Shown here one piece after another: positions 34,836 to 44,938 of a stretch of DNA of 64,000 nucleotides; positions within the stretch are counted from its first letter, which is position 1, and each line of letters begins with the position of its first letter. Below the pieces are notes generated by a model. It saw only the letters and a list, made by a program, of their open reading frames with translations, was not told the origin of the DNA and did not search any database. Source of the DNA: Thalassia testudinum. Lineage: Eukaryota; Streptophyta; Magnoliopsida; Alismatales; Hydrocharitaceae. The DNA is taken from the NCBI GenBank assembly GCA_037157565.1, contig JAZHRO010000003.1, positions 64,978,501 to 65,042,500 on the forward strand, given 5' to 3'. The translations under genes were made by a program, and so were the position numbers.

Positions 34836-37623
34836 TGATGGGAACACCATCATGAGCCATAACTAGCTCATTTTGACCCAATTAAGTTAGTAAATGCTCC
34901 TACATAACTGCCGGAGAATCACAAGTCACTGCATAATCATTCTGAGGGAAAAATAAGAAACTAGGGTTAAAACTGTAATTTTACCAACTTATCATGAATG
35001 CAGTACAACCATGGGTTTTCTCAAGGGTTGAATAAAGGTCAAATGGTCTTAAAAAGATAACAAGTGGGTTAGAACAATCAGAAAAGGGTTTGCACGTGTT
35101 CTGAGAATTAAATGACTTTTTGAAACCTTAAAAACAGACTCGCTTAATTAACTGAGGTTCTGATCAGAATAAAATTCACCTAAACCCTCTAAAATTCATA
35201 GAAAAATATTCTCTAGGGTTTTGAACCTTCAATTTGACTATCAGAACCTGTTTTGACCCAGAATAGAGTCACAGACAGACATTTACCCTAATTTAGGTTT
35301 TTGCATAAATTATCCAGTCAAACGTGGTCAAAACCAAAATCTAACTTCACCATTGGATTTCTTAGGTTTAAATTAGGTTTGTACCAAGATTTAGACCCAT
35401 GATGAGTTTATCTTGACCCAGTTTGCAAATTGGTCCTATCTAATTACATTTCTACACTTAACTTTCAAAATCTTTTCAAATAGACCCCTAACTTTGTCAT
35501 CATTCTCACAAAAAGGTCTCTGCCGCCATTAAAGCCTATTCCTACTTCCTCCGGTGACCTTAAATTGGAAAGAACTCCCTGATTTCTTGACGAATTCCTT
35601 TCAAATTTGAAAGGGAAGTTCGTCAAGAAATTCCCTTCCTTTTGAACCCGTTCCTAAGCCCTAAAACTTACCCAATCTCTCATGCGAACGCATGAGAGAT
35701 TTGGGTATCAAGGAATTCCCAAACTCTGGTGAGCTTTCCAAGCTTGGGAAGCTTGCTTTCCAAGCTCTAACCGCCCTCTGTTCCAAGCTCTAACCGCCCT
35801 CTGATGACCTATAAAAAAAAGCCCAGGCAGGCCGAAGCCCTGAAGTTTGAATTTGACCAGAGTAACCCTCAAATTCTTCTCTCCTCTGGCTGAATTGCTC
35901 TTCAAGCTCCAGCGACCCTCCCTGCCTCCCCTCATTGTCTAACTGCAATACCAGCGGCAGATTCTCCTTCCTTGCCTTCTTCTGCATTTAGTAGTACCCA
36001 CCGGCATCCCTATCTCCTTCATCCTCGCCGTCCACCCCTTACCAGAGTAGCTTCATCTCTGATGTCGGCCATACCTCAACCGACGCCAACTCCGCTCCCC
36101 GTCGTCTGCTACCTCTCCTAAATGACTCCTCATCTTCCACTCCTCGTTTCCAGACACTCGCAACTTCATTTCGACCACCAATTCGCCCTTTGTGACTTCA
36201 TCTTCCAACTCATTGGCAGACCTTCGACGAGCCCTAGTGGCTTCCACACTCACTCAATCGAGACTCTTCCACGCTCCTCACCATCGCCTCGACCCACCAA
36301 CGAATATCCCTCAAGTAATTGAGGGGATTGGCCTCTCTATCACCCCCCCGACTCATGCACTTTCGCACACACTCCACAAGGTCAACAGACCTCCACATCC
36401 ACTCACATGTGACGCCACCACCATAGTTACATTTCCCAACATCCGATGAAGCTCCTAAGCACTTCTAATGTGGCCGCAAGGTCGTGTTGATGTTTTCAGG
36501 TATAGGATCTTTAGCCACTATTAACGGAGCATCTTCGAGCAAGCTCCATCAGTGTTCGTGAGGTTCCAGCTCTAGGGACATGCCCCAGGTGAAGTGGAAT
36601 CCACCTAGGTAGAGGAACAGATGATCAATTGGATGCTTTGACTACGTCCCAGACCTCAATTGGAAGGATCTTCCTTGGCTCTTGTTGAACGAAGGAGGGG
36701 GACTAAGATAGTCCCACCATGTTGGCTGAAGAACGCCCGTAGTGGCATGAATTGAAAAAGTGTCATCAGCTTATCACCTCGACACACAGGGGGTGAGGTC
36801 CCCCGCACTCTCCCCTCACATGCACCTCATCCGCGATACCCGACCCCGTGGACCTAGTGCGCCCGACTAGCCTAAGCCATTCACTCCTCAGCTACGACCA
36901 CACCTACAGCCCTAGATCCAGGTTTGCGCCTACCTGATTGCCCGATTACCCACCGAGAAGCCCTGGGAGGGTAGAGCCTAAGAGAGAAAGAGAAGGAGTG
37001 ATCGTGTGGGGTAGGGGGAGGTTTTTGCTACAGAGAGAATTGGCTGACACTTAGCCAATTCAAGAAGTTTCCCCCTCTGTGCAAAGTAGCTGAAGAGAGA
37101 AAGGAGAAGAAGGATTGTGCAGTAGAGGAACAAAGAAAGAGGAGGAAGAAACAGAGAAGAAGAAGAAAGTAGAAGCATAAGAAGAAGGAAGAAGAGAAAG
37201 GAGAGACAAAAAAGAGAGCCATTTAAGGCGTTTGATCTCCAAGGGAGACATCTGATTACTACTATAGCATTCAAGCTACTGTGTGAATATTTGGTCCTGA
37301 TTACTGTGGCATTATTACTCTAGTTTACATATAACTATACTTAATAATTGGTGATCTAAATCACCATTATTTTGTTATAAATTTCTTTTTATTATGTTGA
37401 ATCCTTGTTATACTCATGTTCTACACTGATTATCATTTTTGAGTAGTTTATTTGGTTTAAATTCTTGTGCTCATTTGCATTATTGAGATCAGTGTGTGAA
37501 TTCCTATTTGCTCCCTGTGTTCGACCTCGGAACTTTTTCGAGTACTAAAATTTATTTATTTGAGCGCTATTTTGGCTATACTACAACGCAACAATTTTAA
37601 AACACTGATTTAGCGCATGAACA
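34836..37623 (+). repeat. Solo LTR S3 (B/C family) in the 3' region of element D
   Basis: 2,788 bp, starting TGATGGGAACACCATCA and ending GCATGAACA. The flanks AGTAT (34,831-34,835) and AGTAC (37,624-37,628) are a one-mismatch target duplication, and element A confirms the undisturbed host order. TATA is at 35,810-35,817, directly after a perfect 23-bp tandem repeat (35,758-35,780 and 35,781-35,803). A long inverted repeat lies at 35,583-35,630 and a GAA-rich tract at about 37,080-37,215. No coding region is seen. Confidence 0.9.
35810..35817 (+). promoter_or_regulatory. TATA box of solo LTR S3
   Basis: TATAAAAA follows the doubled 23-bp unit after a six-base gap. It sits about 1.8 kb before the LTR end, as in the other B-family LTRs. 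Confidence 0.6.
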
Positions 37624-38309
37624 AGTACATTGAGGTAATAACACCTATCATCTTCATGATCCACCAAATACAGCCTTGACCTACTTTTCTTGTATTTCTG
37701 ACCACCTGAATATAGGCTAAGGGATTCTAACTTAGTTATAGGGTTATCAGAATCTAATTGAAGTGTAATGCCATGAGAGACCACCAAACATATTTACAAA
37801 TCTGGTGAGATGTGAGCTCAAGAAGAAAAAGAAAAGAAAAAGAAAAGAAAAGAAAAAGAGAGGAAAAAGAGAAAAGAATGAGTACAAAGGACTTAAGAGA
37901 GCATAGTTTTCCAGCCTCTCTCTAAGTTGATTTATTTGATAATCTAGAAATCTAGATTCTGAAATACTAGTCTCTATATAGCACCAGAGGAGAGTGAGCT
38001 ACCAAATACAAATCCATTTAACTTAGACATCTTCTACCTAAAATAAAAAGTTGGGGTTAAAAACTAGAGGTTATTCTATGTCCCTGAGAGAAAAGGTTGC
38101 CTATCCCAATAGAATTTTACTAACGATCAAGCACATGCTTTGGATGTGTATCGAATTTTTGCTTGGATCTGTTGCATAGGCTACAATACTATACTTTCAC
38201 GATTATTTGGATTCTAAATTTCTGGATGAAGACAAAAGAAATAAATCTCTAGTCAAACTCTTGGTAAAAGGAATTTAGTCTTGCACTTACTAGGGACTAG
38301 CAAGATTTA
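37624..38309 (+). other. 3' noncoding region of element D, last part
   Basis: It matches the reverse complement of 510-1,220 in element A, including a second purine tract at 37,825-37,882. It leads into the polypurine tract. Confidence 0.78.
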
Positions 38310-38321
38310 GGCATGGGGGTA
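38310..38321 (+). promoter_or_regulatory. Polypurine tract of element D
   Basis: GGCATGGGGGTA (from 38,310) directly before the LTR start TGATTACGCAGTAATCA at 38,322. Confidence 0.85.
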
Positions 38322-38880
38322 TGATTACGCAGTAATCATAGGTCATAATATACCTGAATTAAGTAAGATCCTAGCTTAACTTAGACATTCTGCATACATA
38401 CGCATCACACTTTGCATCACAGTTGATTTATTATTTTGTAAATAATAATGTCATATTATGATCTAATTGAGAGGTACTAACAATCGCAGGTAATTCGGGG
38501 TTGCAGATAACCGATCCAATAACATGGATCTGCTCAGAACGATGACGAGAATCCAACACCTCTGAGATTGCATCAATTAGACTCCCATAACATCCTATGG
38601 AGTCTGCAGAAGAACAAGGGCCAAGAGGAAAATAGGTGGAAATATGGACCTCATATGTTAAATCCAACCACACATATGGATCCGAACCAACAATCGCAAT
38701 CCAACGGTGCAAGAATCATCTTGATCGGAGGCCTAGAGCACCGTCTACAAAGAAAAGATGATGGACGGCTACCTTAAGTTCGATCGGGACTCACCTCTCG
38801 TTAAAATTATATTTGTTTCGATGTATTTTGCGCTATACTACGACATAATCATTCTTTTAACATGATCAAAGAGATATACA
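38322..38880 (+). repeat. 3' LTR of element D (internally deleted)
   Basis: 559 bp, sharing the start and end of the 5' LTR but lacking about 1.04 kb of the middle. The join lies near 38,773, where sequence matching the U3 middle (about 4,695) jumps to sequence matching about 5,750. It ends ATACA at 38,880. Confidence 0.88.
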
Positions 38881-39060
38881 AGAATATGAGGTGTAGGCAA
38901 GGAAATCAAGTCCAGGGTGTTGAGGAAGGTTCTCCCATCCTGAAGAAGTTGGAGTAAGGGATGGATTGGGATAGGGGGAACAGGAGGAATAGTAGGAAGA
39001 AAAAGAGTATGGATCCAAGTTCTCCTCCTCAATCGGTTCTTCCTCATGGTAATTACCCAT
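38881..39060 (-). pseudogene. Element A long reading frame, N-terminal part
   Basis: The minus-strand start at 39,060 gives MGNYHEEEPIEEENLDPYSF, acidic and then rich in Ser, Tyr and Pro. The frame is cut by the element D 3' LTR at 38,880 and continues on the other side from 4,254 downward. Together the two parts span about 2.0 kb. I do not recognise the protein. Position after the leader matches gag of other elements, but this start is unlike MFGRRS of B and E or MADPS of D. Confidence 0.5.
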
Positions 39061-39703
39061 GGGAAAGGATTCAGATAGAAAAATTAGGTCTTCTCCTTAG
39101 ATTACTCTCCTAAGGTGGTACCAAATTCCATGTACCAGAAGAAAGTTAATAGATGAGAGAGGGAAGATAGATGAGAGAATCCCCGCCCTCATAGTACAAT
39201 TAATCAAGGTAATCCTTAGAGTGTAAACCCTAATTAGACCTAATCCTGGCTCCCTAAAACACGACTAGGTTAAATCAACCTTTGAATTACTTGGCTGGCC
39301 AAAGGGTAGGACCCCCTAAGACACCCAGCACAATGGGACACCACTAAGGGTTAACGCAATTATTGCACAGACCTTTCTTATCACCAGTCGATCCAAGTAG
39401 ACAAAGCCTTGACCTTAGCCCAATCTAATTTCAAGTTACCAAGAAGATTTATCCTGCCTAGGGCACATCTGCTCAGTTCTAGGTTTAGGCTTGAGGTGCT
39501 TTTGGAATATGATGAGCATTAGGGGGTTGTTTTCCTTAAAAGTGATTTTCAAAGTGTGAAGTGCACAAGAAAGGGGTTCACAAGCAATTTTTATGATGAA
39601 GTAAATTTTAAGGTTCAATTGCAAATATAATTGTGTTTTAGGGTTTTGTAGTTAGATAAATTCAAGTAAGGTTTTGATGAGCACACAAGAGGCTTTGCAA
39701 GTC
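39061..39703 (-). other. Leader of element A, part next to the reading frame
   Basis: Noncoding. It ends on the right with AAGTC (39,699-39,703), the target duplicate of element C. The rest of the leader lies at 53,876-54,780. Confidence 0.65.
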
Positions 39704-39892
39704 TGTTTACAAGGAGAAATCGTGTTTTAAAATAAAGAGTTGTAATATAGTCGAAATCGCTTCGAAAACAAATAGATTTTATTACTCAAAGTTTAAGTCC
39801 GAGGTCAAACACTGGGAGCAAATTAGGATTTAGAAATCAAGAGCACAACTTGAGAAATTGAATATAATATGTAATAAAAACCAGAGATATAG
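39704..39892 (-). repeat. 3' LTR of element C, end segment left of the LINE
   Basis: It carries the LTR end, read on plus as TGTTTACAAGGAGAAATCGTG, similar to the B LTR ends. The last 17 bases are the left LINE target duplicate. Confidence 0.88.
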
Positions 39893-39982
39893 GGCTGGAG
39901 AAGGAGGTGAGTGGAGGACGTGGAGATCGAGGAATTGGAGAAGGGAGCGGGTCTAATAAGAGAGGGTTGGTAGGATGTCTGA

Positions 39983-41329
39983 AAACTTTCCAAGAAGGCC
40001 CTAGAGGAGGTTGAACGGCGATGTCTTTGTTTCAGATGTAGACAAAGGGGGTATTTGGCGGTGATATGCAGAAACCCTTTGATCTGCCTGGTGTGCAGGG
40101 GCGAAGGGCACAAATGCGAGTCATGCCCTAGGAGGATTCCGCTACAGACAAAGATGGCATTCTCGCGCCCTGTCTGGATGGTGAAGAAAGAAGCCCGACT
40201 GCCACCGCCACCGGCATTGGGCAGGCATTCAATTGAAGTTGAGATCCCAATTTCTGAAGAGATCTAGTCTGAAGAGATCATGCTGAGGGGCACTTTGATT
40301 GGCGAGATTATGGTAGGCAAACCATTGATAGAAAGGCTTCAAGACCTGGTATGTTCCCTAAATCTCTTGTTTGTGGGCTGGAAGGTAGCCATGCTTTCCC
40401 AATCTCGATTTCTGGTATATGGTTTGGGTATGATGGATGTTGAGCGACTGAGATTTCATTCGAGCTCATTTGAAGAGTTTATTGTGATTTGGAGAATGGT
40501 GTCTCCTTTTGATGGGGCTCTCCCTGATCGGCCACCTCAAAGAGTGGGTTCTAGGAGGATTCTTCTTGAGATTAATGGACTGCCGCTACATCTGAGATCT
40601 AAGGGGGTTGTTACTAAGATGTTAGCAGGCTTTGCATCCATCAGTGAAGGGTCAGATGTCTTGATTGGAGAAGGGGACATTCGATCTCTTAGAATTGAGG
40701 CTGATGTCTTCAACGCTGGCTTGATTCCTGACATGGTTACAATCAGGTGTGGGGGCTCCTCATGGCTTATTTGGCTAACAGTGATTGGACAGGTGCCTGG
40801 GCAGTTTGAACAAGGGCAGGTTAAGACGTCTGGAGCCTGCACTGAGGTGAGGAAACAGGATGAAAGGGTAGACCGCATTTCACCTGATGAAGCTCCTAAG
40901 CCCAAAAAGAGGAAGGACTGCCACCAAGATTATGTAGAGGAGGACCTGATGGAAGAGGTTGATGCAGTTGGAGATTGCAACCGAGCTTTGATAGTTAAAC
41001 AGAATGGTTATATGGAGGTTGCTGAGAATTCTGTGATAGATTCAGAGCTGCTTAGCAGCAAAGAGGAGGGTAGGACAGGAAGGGAGCTGGTACTCAGAAA
41101 TGGCAGCAGAGCTCTCAAAGAGGCAAACCAGATGCAGCTCTCAATTCCTACTGATCTGAAATATGGCAGTGGATCCAATCAGAAAAGAGGTGTGGGGAGA
41201 TCTCCTTATATGCTTAGAAGGAGAAGGAAGGAGAATTTGCCCCCTATTGAGGAGCAGAATATTGCAAACTCAATTATGGTGGAGTTTGTAGGCAGCATGA
41301 CTCAAGGGGATCAATCTGGCAAGGAATGA
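39983..41329 (+). pseudogene. LINE ORF1: zinc-knuckle nucleic-acid-binding protein (broken)
   Basis: The frame is open from 39,983 with no clear start, so the 5' end may be truncated. Two zinc knuckles open it at 40,028-40,116: CFRCRQRGYLAVIC, with His replaced by Tyr, and CLVCRGEGHKCESC, intact. One in-frame TAG (40,265-40,267) precedes a 349-codon stretch with a basic/aromatic core (LFVGWKVAMLSQSRFLV, RILLEINGLPLHLRSKGVV) typical of plant LINE ORF1. A Lys/Glu-rich tail follows, with RSPYMLRRRRKENLPP. Knuckles before the core is the reverse of the more common plant order. ORF1 proteins bind LINE RNA. Confidence 0.75.
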
Positions 41330-44300
41330 GAGTGATGACTTGGAATGTGCATGGGTTGCGCAATAAGATGAGGACTTCCTTGTGTAGATATCTCTCTGAG
41401 TGGGAGATTGATTGTGCTCTTATTCAAGAGACACGTTTGGAGATGGAGAATGGTCAGGAATGGGATTGCTTTAAGCAATCTGGTCGCAGTGATGTGGTGG
41501 TAAAGGGTGCATCTGGAAGGTTTGGTGGAATGGCCTTTTGGTGGAGAAAGTCTTGCCTTGTGGTAGCTAAAGTCATTCGTGACAGGTACATGCTTACTTG
41601 CAGATGCCAATCTCCCCAAGGTGATATGGAATGGTGTGTGTCTTGTATTTATGGCCCTTGTGTGGCTGCAGACAGGGCTGGTCTGTGGGAGGATCTCTCA
41701 GCAATGAACCAAAGAGTGCAGGAGGTCCCTTGGCTCTTAGGGGGTGACTTTAATTGTTATCTCTCAAGTGATGACAATCCTGATGGGAGGTTGGACAGCT
41801 CAATGACAGGCTTTCAAATGGTTGTGCACAGTATGGGACTAACAGAATATCCTACTAGTGGCGTGGAGTTTACTTGGAGAAATGGCAGTGGACAGATTTC
41901 TAAATTGGACAGGTTTTTTGGCAGTCCTAGGTTGTTGGAGAGGCATCAGTTATCAGCAGTTATGAGCCTTGATAGGCCTTTCTCTAATCATACTCCGCTT
42001 GTATGGGACAGTGGGACAAATTCAGACATTGGATCATATTTCAAACTCAAGAGATCTTGTTTTAGGGGGGAAGGTTTTGTGCAAATGGTGTCTCAGTGGT
42101 GGCAGAACAAGGCTATGCAAGGGTATGCTACACAGCAGTTGGCTGCAAAATTGTCAGGCCTGTGTGACATGCTAAAAGAATATGGATAGGCTGTGGCTTT
42201 GATCAGAGAACAGAAGAGGAGGGAGGCTCTGGTAGTAATCAGAGACTTGGATCTAAAGGAATGCAGGCAGTCTTTGAACCTCCAGGAGCAGCAGCAGAGG
42301 CAGCTGATGCAATCTGTAGTGGGGGAGGAGGATCTGAAAATAGAATTGGACTGGCGTGAAAGATCTAGACAACTATGGCTCAAAGAGGGTGATGCGAACA
42401 GGAAGCTTTTTCATCTTGCGGCCAGTGCTAGAAGGAGATTCAGTCTTATCTCATCAGTTAAAGTAGAAGAGAGAACTGTTACTTCTGTTAGTGAAATGAT
42501 AACTGAAGCAGGTAAATATTTTAAAGAAATATCCAAGGTTGCTCTAAGAGGCTCTTGGAGGATGGCATCGATGGATTTCCCTTGTGCCAGTTGTGATCAG
42601 AGAGACATGTTAGTTACTCCTATATCTGAACAAGAAGTACTAAAAGCAATTAAAGATTTAAATAATGAAGGGGCCCCTAGCCCGAATGGGTTTCGGGTTT
42701 TCTTTTACAGAGAACTGTGCAGTGTTGTCAAGGTGGATGTTTTGAAAGTTATTCATGAATTTGAACTGGGCAACTCTGGTTTTGAGAGGTTGAACAAATC
42801 CTATCTGTTTTTGCTTCCTAAAAAATCAAGTGCAGAGAGGTTTTCTGACTATAGACCCATTGCACTATCTAATTCCACTTACCTTATTATCAGTAATATT
42901 ATAGCCAACAGACTGCGGGAGGTTTTGAAGGACCTGGTAATGCCAGTCCAGTCTGCTTTTCTTTCTAGGAGATCACTACAAGAGTCTTTCATTATAGCGC
43001 AGGAGATGGTAATGGGTTGGCACAGGAGAAAGACCAAGGCTTTTTTATGGAAAGTAGATTTCTCCAAGGCTTATGATTCAATTTCCTGATCGTATCTGTG
43101 GGAAATCCTTAAAAGGAGAAAATTTCCACCGTTATTGATACAGTGGGTGAAGAGATGCACCACGACCGCCTCTTTTTCCCCATTGATAAATGGGAAACCA
43201 TGTCGTTCTTGGATTCAACCTCAGTGTGGAGTTAGGCAAGGATTCCCACTTGCCCCTCTGATTTTCAATCTCACAGTGGATCTTTGGCAAGATACGCCTG
43301 CAAACTGGTAGTGGATGGATTCATAAGGGGGTACTCAATGTCTAATAATAGGGCTTTAGCTCCCATACTTCAATGTGCAGATGACACTATTTTTCTTGTG
43401 GAAGGGGGAAAAGGGAAGCGCAAGCGCTTCTACATATGGTAAAGATTTTTGGGGAGATATCTGGTCTTAGACTTAATGGAAACAAATCCTCCCTAGTCTG
43501 TTTTGGGATGAATGGAATGTTACAGAATGACATCTCTACCATTCTGGGTACACCTGTGGTCTCACGGCCTATCAAATATCTGGGTTTGCCTTTAAAATGT
43601 TCTAAAATGAAGAAAGCAGATTGGTCTTTCCTATATGAAAAGGTTGCTACGAAATTGGACGGATAGAGCAATAGATACCTATCAAAAGGGGGGAGGTATA
43701 TATTACTGAATTCTGTCATCACTTCGATTCCAGTTTTCTTTTTCTCTGTTCTCAAAGCCCCGAAGTCAATCTAGAAAAAACTTGATGTGATGCGCAAAAG
43801 ATTCTTTTAGAAAGGGGCTTCTCACCAAGGGGCTTTTCTTCAACCTTTGAAGTGGGATTCAATTTGCAAGCCAAAAAAGATTGGTGGCATGGGTGTTAGG
43901 CTCTTAAGGAATTCAATGATGCTCTGCTATTGAAGTGGGTTCTTCGGTTGCTGCAGGGGGAAAAAAAATGTGGACAGAAATAATTCAAGACAGTTATGGG
44001 ACTACCAATGATGAGAAGAATTGTCTAAACCCCCATAAACCATCTCCCTTTTGGTCTTCAGTGGTGCATGCCCTGAGGGACAATTGGAATTTTTTCAAAT
44101 CTGTATTAGGTGATGGGAAAAGCTTCAAATTCTGGTTGGAGAATTGGGTACATCGGGGGGTGTTTAAAGATAGGTTCCCCCTCGCTTATGCAGCGGCTTC
44201 GGATAAAAATGTTGTGGTGTTTGATTATTGGGATGTGGAATCTGAGAAGTGGTCTTTTAATAATGATATGTGGAATACTCATGAAACAAGAACACGAGCA

Positions 44301-44780
44301 GAAAATGAATGTCTCATGCAAGAACTTGCAGCCTTCAAACCCATGCCTCATGAATATGACACATACAAATGGGAGGGTAAGTTTTCTACTAGGGCTGCTT
44401 ATGACAAGCTGATAGTATCTTCCAGGATGGTGGAATTTGATGAGGTGGGGAAGAAGCTATGGAACTTAAAAATACCATTGAAGATACAAATTTTTTTGTG
44501 GCTCTGCAGAAGGGACGGCCTGATTACTGGAGATCTGAGGCACACGAGAATGGGTTCTCCCACTCAGTTTTGCCACCTATGTGGGATGCATAACGATTCT
44601 AGCATTCATATTTTTTCTTCATGTGTGATCACTGATTATGTATGGAGGAAAGTATGTAATGATTCTCTCCCCACTTGGGAGAATCTGTGGCATTATCTAG
44701 TGGATGGGAATAAGCCATGTTTACATATGGTGGCTGTGTTATGGACTATATGGAGGGCTAGGAATGAGTGTGTTTTTTAG
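41326..44780 (+). pseudogene. LINE ORF2: endonuclease and reverse transcriptase (broken)
   Basis: The ATG at 41,326 overlaps the ORF1 stop as ATGA. Apurinic-type endonuclease motifs follow: MTWNVHGLRN, LIQETRL, LGGDFNCYLSSDD, SKLDRFFGS, and SNHTPLVW where relatives have SDH, so a catalytic Asp is lost. RT motifs are SYLFLLPKKSSAERFSDYRP, IANRLREVL, QSAFLSRRS, KVDFSKAYDSIS, GVRQGFPLAPLIF and CADDT (43,374-43,385). The C-terminal FCHLCGMHNDSSIHIFSSC is a zf-RVT-like domain. Breaks are TAG 42,187-42,189, TGA 43,087-43,089, a one-base loss near 43,283 and more frameshifts between 43,430 and 43,935. The length of about 1,150 codons is near full for the family. Confidence 0.85.
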
Positions 44781-44938
44781 GAGACCCCAGTGTATGTGGA
44801 TAATATTGTAAATTTTTGCTGGAGTCTCATACAGCATTGGGGCTCGATCATGTAATTTTTTCATTTTTATTAATAAAAGTTCTCTTGGTTTGCTATCAGG
44901 GATTCGATAGGATTCCTTTCTTTCTCAAAAAAAAAAAA
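44781..44938 (+). other. LINE 3' untranslated region and A tail
   Basis: Short noncoding tail after the last stop, ending in 12 A bases before the right target duplicate. Confidence 0.8.

Larger units (their letters stand above)
4255..38880 (+). mobile_element. Element D: Athila-like Ty3/gypsy retrotransposon with four nested insertions
   Basis: A plus-strand element running 5' LTR, tRNA-Asp-type primer site, leader, gag, protease, reverse transcriptase, RNase H, integrase, 3' noncoding region, polypurine tract and 3' LTR. Flanking 5-mers are GGAAT (4,250-4,254) and AGAAT (38,881-38,885), a one-transition-apart target duplication inside the element A reading frame. Insertions S1, S2, B and S3 break it. 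Without them it is about 11.2 kb. All frames carry several stops, so it is dead. Domain order and motifs place it in the Athila lineage. Confidence 0.88.
39893..44938 (+). mobile_element. L1-type plant LINE (non-LTR retrotransposon)
   Basis: About 5.05 kb with two reading regions and a 3' A tail (44,927-44,938). It is flanked by a 17-bp duplication, AAAAACCAGAGATATAG (39,876-39,892 and 44,934-44,950, part of the A run shared). Domains in order are zinc knuckles, an ORF1 region, endonuclease, reverse transcriptase and a zf-RVT-like C-terminus. It sits in the LTR of element C and so is younger than C. Frames carry stops and a frameshift. Confidence 0.93.
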
